DNA of 8,982 nucleotides from Chitinophagaceae bacterium (GTDB taxonomy: Bacteria > Bacteroidota > Bacteroidia > Chitinophagales > Chitinophagaceae). Both the position numbers and the translations under genes were made by a program. Of this stretch, positions 1-5,982 are shown piece by piece (position 1 is the first letter of the stretch; each line of letters opens with the position of its first letter). The stretch lies in assembly GCA_019747455.1 (NCBI GenBank), contig JAIEQT010000534.1, forward strand, positions 1 to 8,982, given 5' to 3'. The notes under the pieces were generated by a model. That model did not search any database. It was not told where the DNA came from and saw only the letters and a program-made list of their open reading frames with translations.

Positions 1-303
1 TGGTCGATTTTTTGTTTTATAGCCCTTATTTTGTTCAATTTTTGTTACCATGGAATTAGTGGAAATGCTTTTTACCATTTTGCCTGGTTTGGTATAGTAG
101 CTCCTTTTTGTTTATCAGATCAGCATTTTTTGGTTCAGCTAAGAGCCTCAAAGGTATTTATGGCCATTTTTCTATTTTTTAATGCCGTTACGATGAGGGC
201 ATTTAATCCATTAGCCCTTCCCGCTTACACCTTATTCCTTATACCTTACCTTCCGTGGCACCGCTTATACAATTGGTTTGAAGCTCAGTTTGAGCCCAAA
301 TAG
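1..303 (+). CDS. C-terminal part of an unrecognised membrane protein
   Basis: The frame is open from the first base of the window to a TAG at 301-303, so this is the last 100 codons of a gene that begins outside. A TTG at 31 could be read as a start, but the frame stays open and hydrophobic upstream of it, so a true start there is unlikely. The visible protein is rich in Phe, Leu, Ile and Trp, with about three or four hydrophobic stretches and a polar, charged tail ending FEAQFEPK. That is typical of an inner-membrane protein with a cytoplasmic tail. I recognise no family motif and assign no function. It lies 56 bases upstream of the ureohydrolase gene on the same strand and may share its transcript. 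Confidence 0.55.
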   Translation, partial: WSIFCFIALILFNFCYHGISGNAFYHFAWFGIVAPFCLSDQHFLVQLRASKVFMAIFLFFNAVTMRAFNPLALPAYTLFLIPYLPWHRLYNWFEAQFEPK

Positions 304-304
304 G

Positions 305-337
305 TTTGGCATATTCCGCGAAATGACTGTAACTTGC
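305..337 (+). promoter_or_regulatory. Weak Bacteroidota-type promoter candidate
   Basis: TTTG at 305-308 and TAACTTGC at 330-337 lie 21 bases apart. They resemble the Bacteroidota -33 (TTTG/TTG) and -7 (TAnnTTTG) elements, although the -7 match lacks one T. Transcription from here would leave a leader of roughly 15 bases before the ATG at 360. The only support is consensus similarity in a short gap, so this is a weak call. Confidence 0.2.
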
Positions 338-359
338 GCCCTGTTTAAGCAAGCATGTC

Positions 360-1394
360 ATGATAGATCTTTCTGGCTTTGATCCCAATGCAGTAGCCAA
401 TCCCAACAATAATATTTTTGGGCTGCCCTTTTCTGAAGAAGATGCCAAACTGGTGATACTACCTGTTCCCTGGGAAGTGACCGTAAGTTATGGGGCAGGT
501 ACAGCCCGGGCTGCAGATCATATTTTCAAAAGTAGCCGTCAGGTTGATATTTTCGATATAGATGGCTTTGCGGGTTGGAAGCAGGGATTCTTCATGAAAG
601 AGGTAGACAAAAAACTACTCTTTAAAAGTGATTATTTACGCAAAGAAGCTGAATTATATATCGACTATATTTCGCAGGGTGATGATATTGAGAAGAACAA
701 ATTCATGTGTAAAAGTTTGCGTGAAATAAATGAAGGCAGCGCTTTTATGAATGCATGGGTATATGAACATAGTAAAGCTATTTTAGCAAAAGATAAAATG
801 GTGGCTGTTTTAGGTGGCGACCATAGTACCCCACTCGGGCTGATGAAAGCGCTTGCTGAAAAACATGGCGAGTATGGTGTTTTACAAATCGATGCACATT
901 GCGATTTACGAAAGAAATATGAAGATTTTACTTATTCACACGCTTCTATCATGTACAATGCATTGGAAGAAATTCCTGCTATTACCAAACTGGTACAGTT
1001 AGGCGTTCGTGATTATTGCGAAGAAGAATGGAATTTGATCTGTAAAAGTAATTTCAGGATTATTACTTACTTCGATAAATTAGTAAAGGAACGGATGTTC
1101 GAAGGTCAGTCGTGGAAACAGTTGGTAGACGAGATTATACGAAACCTTCCTCAAAAAGTTTATATCAGTTTTGATATTGATGGACTGGATAGAAAATTAT
1201 GCCCTAATACAGGAACCCCTGTGCCCGGTGGATTTGAAGCAGAAGAAATTATTTACTTAATTAAAAAAGTGAAAGAAAGTGGTCGGGAATTAATTGGTTT
1301 TGATTTAGTGGAAATTGGGGTTGGACAAACAGATTGGGACAGTAATGTAGGTGCGCGAATTTTATGGCGACTATGCAACTTAATGGTATCATGA
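360..1394 (+). CDS. Agmatinase/arginase-family ureohydrolase
   Basis: This is a 344-residue protein of the ureohydrolase superfamily: binuclear manganese enzymes that release urea from guanidino compounds such as agmatine or arginine, in the cytoplasm. The metal-site motifs are all visible: GGDHS at 152-156 (His155), DAHCD at 178-182, and SFDIDGLD at 270-277 (Asp272 and Asp274), followed by GTPVPGG and the late Glu in DLVEIG (Glu318). YSHAS near 192-196 occupies the place of the substrate-loop histidine. The N-terminus, with FGLPFSEEDA and LPVPWEVTVSYGAGTA, is the style of the 'agmatinase family' proteins of Bacteroidota. All catalytic residues appear intact and the length is normal. The substrate cannot be fixed from sequence: agmatine is the first guess, with arginine, guanidinobutyrate or formiminoglutamate as alternatives. 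No arginine decarboxylase or polyamine gene is next to it. The stop overlaps the next start as ATGA, so the two are probably translationally coupled. Confidence 0.9.
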   Translation: MIDLSGFDPNAVANPNNNIFGLPFSEEDAKLVILPVPWEVTVSYGAGTARAADHIFKSSRQVDIFDIDGFAGWKQGFFMKEVDKKLLFKSDYLRKEAELYIDYISQGDDIEKNKFMCKSLREINEGSAFMNAWVYEHSKAILAKDKMVAVLGGDHSTPLGLMKALAEKHGEYGVLQIDAHCDLRKKYEDFTYSHASIMYNALEEIPAITKLVQLGVRDYCEEEWNLICKSNFRIITYFDKLVKERMFEGQSWKQLVDEIIRNLPQKVYISFDIDGLDRKLCPNTGTPVPGGFEAEEIIYLIKKVKESGRELIGFDLVEIGVGQTDWDSNVGARILWRLCNLMVS

Positions 1395-1945
1395 AAACAT
1401 ATGATTATATAGTACAGTTAAAAACAAGTAATAAATCGGGTATCGACTGGATTAGTAAGTTGATGCTCTTTATTACTGTCGCTATTTTCATTGCTAATAC
1501 TTTTTTAGAACCAGGGAGGCGTAATGTGATCCCAATGATTATTTGTTTACTAATTATGGGATGGATGATTTTTTGTTATACCCAACAACGCAGGGGTGTT
1601 CAACCATTCTATCGATTGGCCCTTTTATTTGCTGCTATTGGCTGGTTTATCCACCCCCCCTACGGAATTTGGATTTCGCTTATTTATTTAATAGCTGCTG
1701 TATTAGAACGTTTTGTAAAATTTCCGGAAGAGATCGCTTTTGATAAGGATGAAGTTGTTATCAATAGCTTCCCCAAAAAACGCTATACCTGGAATGAATT
1801 GAACAATGTAGTATTGAAAGATGGCTTACTTACTATTGATTTTAAAAAAAACAAAATACTTCAAAAGTTGGTAGATAGTGAGGTTGATGTACAAGTGGAA
1901 GAAGAGTTTACAGCGTATGCAAGAGGTTTGATTAAGGGGGAGTAA
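1391..1945 (+). CDS. Four-helix membrane protein with PH-like C-terminal domain
   Basis: I chose the ATG at 1391, which overlaps the upstream TGA as ATGA and gives 184 residues. An in-frame ATG at 1364 would add nine residues lying wholly inside the ureohydrolase gene and is less likely. Four hydrophobic segments fall at about 22-38, 46-63, 73-88 and 90-106. A soluble tail of about 75 residues follows, with alternating beta-type segments (EIAFDKDEVVINSF, RYTWNELNNVVLKDGLLTIDF) and a final helix. The pattern of a strand, the phrase 'YTWNELNNV' and a last helix is like the small PH-like domains attached to bacterial membrane proteins. Function is unknown; there is no catalytic motif. It contains a C7 run at 1654-1660 and an A8 run at 1844-1851, both inside the intact frame. 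It is probably cotranscribed with its upstream neighbour. Confidence 0.8.
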   Translation: MKTYDYIVQLKTSNKSGIDWISKLMLFITVAIFIANTFLEPGRRNVIPMIICLLIMGWMIFCYTQQRRGVQPFYRLALLFAAIGWFIHPPYGIWISLIYLIAAVLERFVKFPEEIAFDKDEVVINSFPKKRYTWNELNNVVLKDGLLTIDFKKNKILQKLVDSEVDVQVEEEFTAYARGLIKGE

Positions 1946-1948
1946 AAA

Positions 1949-1976
1949 GATACGGGATACGAGATACGAGATACGG
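1949..1976 (+). repeat. 7-bp tandem array, four units of GATACGR
   Basis: Four head-to-tail 7-bp units can be read exactly: GATACGG (1949-1955), GATACGA (1956-1962), GATACGA (1963-1969) and GATACGG (1970-1976). Units differ only at the seventh base. The array fills the first part of the 74-base gap between the membrane protein and the radical SAM gene, starting three bases after the upstream stop codon. It is too short-period for CRISPR and is best called a microsatellite-like array. Confidence 0.9.
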
Positions 1977-2000
1977 GTTTAACTCGGATCATGAAACCCG
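1974..2000 (+). other. Small inverted repeat before the radical SAM gene
   Basis: CGGGTTT at 1974-1980 is complementary to AAACCCG at 1994-2000, giving a 7-bp stem with a 13-base loop. The left arm shares its first bases with the last unit of the GATACGR array. There is no T-tract after it, so it does not look like an intrinsic terminator. It could be a minor hairpin in the mRNA leader of the radical SAM gene, or chance. Confidence 0.3.
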
Positions 2001-2019
2001 GAACCCTAAACTTAACAAA

Positions 2020-3315
2020 ATGAAACCATATTTATTATATAGCGACGGGAACGGGAATATTTTTGAGGATGATAGTCTCTATGCAGTTGGCAGAGCGGGT
2101 TGGGATGCGTTCCCTGTTCCTGAAGACCAGTGGATTGAATTACCCGATGGAGGTAATTTGTATGAATTACCCGGTAGGCGCGCCATTGGTATAGATATTA
2201 AAACAGGCAAGATGCGACTTTGTGAAAAAGGTTGGGCTGTGGCTGCCTTTATTCCGCCTGCCCATACCGGTTTATTTATAGCTGCTTATGAAACTTTGCC
2301 CGATGCACCTACATTACCTCTATTTTGTTATACGGCTGTGGGTTGGCAGGATGGTAAAAATTATGTGCCGGCAGTAAGAATTGAAAAGGATATCAGGCAA
2401 GAGGCTGCAGGATATGATGAGAAAGCTATTGCATCGGGCACTGAAAATTTACTAAAGAATTATCCGCATAATCGATTGGTAAAGCATTTAATGGAAAATT
2501 GCTGTATGACTTATCATTGTCCGGCTGCAAGAAATTTTTCATTAGGCAGGTGGGAATGCCCGATACCTAGTTCTCCGGCTTGCAATGCGAATTGCATTGG
2601 TTGTATTTCATTTCAGCCTGAAGAAGAAACCATCGTTTCAACCCAAGATCGATTAACATTCAAACCAACAGCAGCAGAAATTGTAGAGTTTACCGTGCCG
2701 CATCTAATCAATGCCCCATTCCCGATTGTGAGCTTCGGACAAGGATGTGAAGGAGAACCTTTATTGATGTGGGAAACAATACGGGAATCCATAATTGAAA
2801 TTAGAAAACATACGGATAGAGGAAGCATTAATATCAATACCAATGGTTCCAAACCTGATGCCGTAGAGGCATTATGCCAGGCAGGTTTAAACAGTATTCG
2901 GGTAAGTACCAATTCCGCTCAAAAGCATATCTACGAAGCGTATTATCGCCCAAATAACTACCAATTTGAAGATATTATTGAGAGCTTACAAGTAGTTCGG
3001 CGTTATAATGGTTGGAGCAGTATCAATTATTTTGTGTTCCCTGGTATTACCGATAGTGAAGCAGAGTATGAAGCACTAAGAACACTGATTAAGAATACCG
3101 GTTTACGTATGATACAATGGCGGAATTTTAATATCGATCCCGATTGGTATATGGGCAAGATAGGCTTTCATGAATCAGGGGATATTTTAGGTGTTACGCA
3201 GTTAATGGAATTAATAAGAGAAGAGTTTCCGGCATTAAAATTCGGATATTTTAACCCTCCGATGGAAAGAATACAAGGAGATTATGATCATCAATATGCA
3301 GGGGCTGTTCTTTGA
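2020..3315 (+). CDS. Radical SAM protein of unknown function
   Basis: This 431-residue protein carries the CxxxCxxC cluster motif of radical SAM enzymes as CNANCIGC (Cys188, Cys192, Cys195), which would bind a [4Fe-4S] cluster and S-adenosylmethionine. GQGCEGEPLL at 240-249 corresponds to the glycine-rich SAM-binding 'GGE' region, and ININTNGS at 270-277 to the following core strand. The first 160 residues form a separate N-terminal domain I do not recognise. Cys161, Cys162, Cys167 and Cys180 stand just before the main motif and might hold a second cluster; this is inference. From memory, the block SFGQGCEGEPL, SIRVSTNSA, YYRP, YFVFPGITD and QWRNFNIDP recurs in uncharacterised radical SAM proteins of several phyla, so this is a conserved family and not an oddity of one genome. 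The ATG at 2020 follows a 74-base gap; its stop overlaps the exporter start as TTGA. Confidence 0.9.
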   Translation: MKPYLLYSDGNGNIFEDDSLYAVGRAGWDAFPVPEDQWIELPDGGNLYELPGRRAIGIDIKTGKMRLCEKGWAVAAFIPPAHTGLFIAAYETLPDAPTLPLFCYTAVGWQDGKNYVPAVRIEKDIRQEAAGYDEKAIASGTENLLKNYPHNRLVKHLMENCCMTYHCPAARNFSLGRWECPIPSSPACNANCIGCISFQPEEETIVSTQDRLTFKPTAAEIVEFTVPHLINAPFPIVSFGQGCEGEPLLMWETIRESIIEIRKHTDRGSININTNGSKPDAVEALCQAGLNSIRVSTNSAQKHIYEAYYRPNNYQFEDIIESLQVVRRYNGWSSINYFVFPGITDSEAEYEALRTLIKNTGLRMIQWRNFNIDPDWYMGKIGFHESGDILGVTQLMELIREEFPALKFGYFNPPMERIQGDYDHQYAGAVL

Positions 3316-4241
3316 GTAAGCAGCCAAACATATCGCAGTTTACAAAACAGTGGCAAGGTATTGGGCTTGCCCTTATTGCAGTAACCATATGGGCGGGAAA
3401 TTTTATTATTTCGAGAGCTGTAAATAAACAAATCGGACCATTTAGTTTGGCCTTTTTTAGATGGGGTACGGCAACCATAATTATGATACCCCTTGCCGGA
3501 AAACTATTTTTGGCAGAAAGAAAAATTATACAAAAGCATCTCAGGTATTTATTTTTTGTATCGCTCACAGGTATTGCCATGTTCAACACATTCGTATACG
3601 TAGCGGGCCATTATACTTCCGCCATTAATATGGCATTAATTGGCACTACCTCCTCTCCCATTTTTGCTACTATCATGGCCATCATTTTTTTAAAAGAAAA
3701 ATTACCGTTAAACAGATTGGCGGGAATGATTATTTGTATAGTAGGTATTCTTTTACTCATTTCAAATGCAAGCTGGAGTCGACTATTAGCCTTTCGCTTT
3801 TCCATAGGAGATGTTTGGATATTAGCCGGCGCTATGGCTTTTGCAGTATACAATATTTTAGTAAGGAAAAAACCAACAAATATCAGTGCCCTATCTTTCC
3901 TGTTTATCATTTTCCTGATGGGTACAGTTATGTTATTACCATTTTATATTGGAGAGCAGATGTATATGGCACCCATCCAATTTACAGGAACTTTATGGTT
4001 AGATATTTTATACCTTGGTTTGGGCACTTCTGTTATATCCTTTTTATGCTGGAATAAAGCTATAGGTAAGTTAGGAGCTGCACGTACTGTTTTATTCGGC
4101 AATTTAATTCCTGTTATTAGCACTTTAGAAGCTGTTTGGTTTTTGGGAGAAAAAATGACAGTTATTCATATTGTTAGTAGCATAACGGTTTTGCTGGGTT
4201 TATTGATTGCCAATATGCAAATAAAGCTATCTAGAAACTAA
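3312..4241 (+). CDS. EamA-family (DMT superfamily) exporter
   Basis: This 309-residue protein has ten hydrophobic segments, at roughly 17-34, 42-62, 77-97, 103-126, 136-152, 166-184, 190-210, 226-246, 256-277 and 286-302. That is the ten-helix, two-repeat fold of drug/metabolite transporters. Each half carries the family signature of a Pro-containing helix ending in a Glu-Lys pair: SSPIFATIMAIIFLKEKL (114-131) and LIPVISTLEAVWFLGEKM (265-282). FRWG near 49-52 is also typical. Such proteins sit in the inner membrane and mostly export amino acids or related metabolites; the substrate here is not predictable. The start is TTG, overlapping the radical SAM stop as TTGA. The first helix begins at residue 17 and no in-frame ATG lies upstream of it, which supports the TTG. 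Tight coupling to the genes on both sides suggests a shared role. Confidence 0.88.
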   Translation: MSKQPNISQFTKQWQGIGLALIAVTIWAGNFIISRAVNKQIGPFSLAFFRWGTATIIMIPLAGKLFLAERKIIQKHLRYLFFVSLTGIAMFNTFVYVAGHYTSAINMALIGTTSSPIFATIMAIIFLKEKLPLNRLAGMIICIVGILLLISNASWSRLLAFRFSIGDVWILAGAMAFAVYNILVRKKPTNISALSFLFIIFLMGTVMLLPFYIGEQMYMAPIQFTGTLWLDILYLGLGTSVISFLCWNKAIGKLGAARTVLFGNLIPVISTLEAVWFLGEKMTVIHIVSSITVLLGLLIANMQIKLSRN

Positions 4242-5020
4242 TGGCTACTACTACTATTTTATTACTTTGCTTATTTGCTTTTATAGCGGGCTTTGTAGAT
4301 GCGATTGTGGGTGGCGGAGGTTTGATTCAAACACCTGCCGGACTCATTTTGATGCCCACAGAAGCCGTATCTACCGTGATAGGTTCTTTAAAAATCCCCG
4401 CTTTTACAGGCACCAGTTTTGCGGTACAACAATATTTAAAAAAAGTAAAAGTAATTTGGAAGGAAGTTTTGATATTGATGCTTATTGCGTTTGTATCGGC
4501 CTTTACAGGATCGCAATTACTTACCCTTGTAAGTAATGCCTTTATGAAGCCGGTTATTTTAATTGTACTTGTTGGAGTTGCCATATACACATATACTAAA
4601 AAAGACTTTGGCACTATCACAACCAAAAATATGCATCCTAAAAGAGCATTTGTGTATGGGTGTATTATTAGCAGTGTATTGGGTTTTTATGATGGATTTA
4701 TTGGTCCGGGTGCGGGAAGTTTTTTGGTGATGGCATTTATTAGTGTATTAGGATATGATTTTTTAAAAGCAGGCACCCACGCAAAATTGATCAATCTATC
4801 TACCAATTTTGGTTCTATCAGTTTATTTTTATTAAAAGGTACCATACTTTGGAAAATAGCTATCCCAATGGCAATATGCAATGGTATAGGAGGTATATTC
4901 GGTTCAAAGTTGGCTATTTACAAGGGCAATCGCTTTATCCGAATTTTCTTTTTGTTAGTGATTACAGCAACCTTGATAAGATTTGGGTATGATGTATTAA
5001 AACAGTTAATGATATTATAG
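4241..5020 (+). CDS. TauE/SafE-family (TSUP) permease
   Basis: This 259-residue protein is almost entirely hydrophobic, with about eight membrane segments. It shows the two internally repeated signatures of the TauE/SafE family: GFVDAIVGGGGLIQTP at 17-32, and GFYDGFIGPGAGSFL at 148-162 in the second half. KAGTHAKLINLSTNFGS (176-192) is also characteristic. Members export or import organosulfur compounds, sulfite or other small anions across the inner membrane, but specificity varies and cannot be assigned here. Its ATG overlaps the exporter stop as TAATG (4239-4243), a classic termination-reinitiation arrangement. It is the last gene of the plus-strand run starting at 360, because a 100-base gap follows. 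No hairpin with a T-tract is visible after its stop. Confidence 0.88.
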   Translation: MATTTILLLCLFAFIAGFVDAIVGGGGLIQTPAGLILMPTEAVSTVIGSLKIPAFTGTSFAVQQYLKKVKVIWKEVLILMLIAFVSAFTGSQLLTLVSNAFMKPVILIVLVGVAIYTYTKKDFGTITTKNMHPKRAFVYGCIISSVLGFYDGFIGPGAGSFLVMAFISVLGYDFLKAGTHAKLINLSTNFGSISLFLLKGTILWKIAIPMAICNGIGGIFGSKLAIYKGNRFIRIFFLLVITATLIRFGYDVLKQLMIL

Positions 5021-5070
5021 CATATCATTTTAACTTTTCAAAAACGAATAAAGTTCTCATTCACTAACAG

Positions 5071-5118
5071 AATAACCCAATAACCCAATAACTTAGTAAC
5101 TCAATAACCTAATAACTA
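5071..5118 (+). repeat. 8-bp tandem array, six units of AATAACYY, abutting a start codon
   Basis: Six 8-bp units follow without interruption: AATAACCC twice (5071-5086), AATAACTT (5087-5094), AGTAACTC (5095-5102), AATAACCT (5103-5110) and AATAACTA (5111-5118). Bases 5062-5070 (CACTAACAG) may be a decayed earlier unit. The array occupies nearly half of the 100-base gap and ends two bases before the TTG start of tonB, where a ribosome-binding site would lie. It is almost free of G, so the mRNA there should be unstructured. The rest of the gap (5021-5062) is AT-rich and holds only a weak -7-like TAACTTTT at 5031-5038. Confidence 0.9.
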
Positions 5119-5120
5119 AA

Positions 5121-5957
5121 TTGGACTACACATTCGAGAAACAAAAAAATGTAAAAGCCTCTATTATTACCGGTGTAATAACGGTTATTTTATTTTCAAT
5201 TTTTTTTTATGTTAGATACAGCAAACCTGTAATACCTGAACCCCTCATTGGTGAAGGCATTGAAGTTAATTTAGGGAATAGCGAAACCGGTTTGGGTAAC
5301 CTAGCACCATTAGCACCCGGCGAAGCTGCACCGGAAACAAAAATAACAGCAACCCCAACAGTAAAAGAGCAAAACATTTCTGTTCCGGAAAACACGAATG
5401 TTAATGAAGAAGATGTAGCAATAAACAAGCCCACAAAGATTGCTAAAAAAATAAACCCCACTACTTCCGTAGATAAACCCATTCCGGCACCTAAACCTAA
5501 AGCCGTATTTACCGGAGCAAAACCGGGAGGTACAGGCGGTAATAATGCAGATAGCTATAACAAATCAAATAACCAGGGAATTGCAGGAGGTAAAGGCGAT
5601 CAAGGCAATCCGAATGGCAACCCTAATTCAGATAGTTATACCGGAAATGCCGCGCGTGGTAATGCTGGTAATGGTGGTAATGGTGTGAGTATACGGAATG
5701 GATTAGATGGAAGAAGAATTACCAAACTTCCCTCATTTGAGGAAGATTTTAATGAAAATGCAAAAGTAGCGGTAGACATTACGGTTAATAGCTCCGGCAC
5801 TGTAACAGCTGCCATCATTAACCCCAGAGGTACTACTACCACTAATACCAATATCAGAAATATAGCATTACAAAAAGCCCGCTCTTTAAAATTAAATAGT
5901 GCTAATAGTGATGAACAAACAGGCACTTTGGTTTTCAGTTTCCGTTTGAGAAACTAA
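5121..5957 (+). CDS. tonB: TonB-family energy transducer
   Basis: This 278-residue protein has the layout of TonB. A short cytoplasmic N-terminus is followed by one membrane anchor at about 13-33, a long periplasmic linker, and a C-terminal TonB/TolA-like domain at about 205-278. TonB passes proton-motive energy from ExbB/ExbD to outer-membrane TonB-dependent receptors. The linker begins with Pro/Lys-rich text (about 103-127) and turns into a Gly/Asn-rich stretch (about 131-190) with QGNPNGNPNSDSYTGN, as seen in Bacteroidota energy transducers. The C-domain shows KVAVDITVNSSGTVTAA, GTTTTN and TGTLVFSFRL. The start is TTG; the frame upstream is open only to a TAA at 5097 and contains no ATG, so TTG is the best choice. 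A T9 run at 5200-5208 lies in the membrane-anchor codons. No exbB or exbD is next to it. FolC follows 25 bases later. Confidence 0.85.
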   Translation: MDYTFEKQKNVKASIITGVITVILFSIFFYVRYSKPVIPEPLIGEGIEVNLGNSETGLGNLAPLAPGEAAPETKITATPTVKEQNISVPENTNVNEEDVAINKPTKIAKKINPTTSVDKPIPAPKPKAVFTGAKPGGTGGNNADSYNKSNNQGIAGGKGDQGNPNGNPNSDSYTGNAARGNAGNGGNGVSIRNGLDGRRITKLPSFEEDFNENAKVAVDITVNSSGTVTAAIINPRGTTTTNTNIRNIALQKARSLKLNSANSDEQTGTLVFSFRLRN

Positions 5958-5970
5958 AATTGCATCTTTG
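5945..5970 (+). promoter_or_regulatory. Possible folC promoter (Bacteroidota -33/-7 type)
   Basis: CATCTTTG at 5963-5970, followed by TAGC, resembles the Bacteroidota -7 element TAnnTTTG with one mismatch. A TTTG lies at 5945-5948, but the 14-base spacing is shorter than the usual 19 or so. Transcription would start within a few bases of the folC ATG at 5983. The upstream element would lie inside the end of tonB. FolC may equally be read through from tonB. Confidence 0.3.
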
Positions 5971-5982
5971 TAGCTCAATAGC

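Noticed and set aside
333..353. CTTGC/GCAAG inverted repeat before the ureohydrolase gene
   Set aside because: A 5-bp stem with an 11-base loop is expected by chance.
239..448. Minus-strand reading frame of 69 codons across the first gap
   Set aside because: It overlaps the ureohydrolase start on the opposite strand and the end of the membrane-protein frame, and has no recognisable protein character.
1974..2000. Inverted repeat considered as an intrinsic terminator
   Set aside because: The stem has only seven pairs, with a 13-base loop and no following T-tract. It is listed only as a small inverted repeat.
2613..2912. Minus-strand frame of 99 codons inside the radical SAM gene
   Set aside because: It is a shadow of a clearly coding plus-strand frame containing the radical SAM core.
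3734..4057. Plus-strand frame of 107 codons inside the EamA exporter gene
   Set aside because: It is out of frame with an intact ten-helix transporter and shows no domain.
5031..5038. TAACTTTT as a tonB promoter -7 element (same 8-mer at 8951-8958 on the minus strand)
   Set aside because: No TTTG/TTG element stands at the proper distance upstream in either place, and the sequence is common in AT-rich gaps.
5071..5118. Array considered as CRISPR or as a DNA-binding iteron cluster
   Set aside because: There are no spacers, the period is 8 bp, and no replication or cas gene is near.
5636..5926. Minus-strand frame within tonB, partly hydrophobic
   Set aside because: Its composition is the antisense of the Gly/Asn/Thr-rich TonB linker and C-domain.
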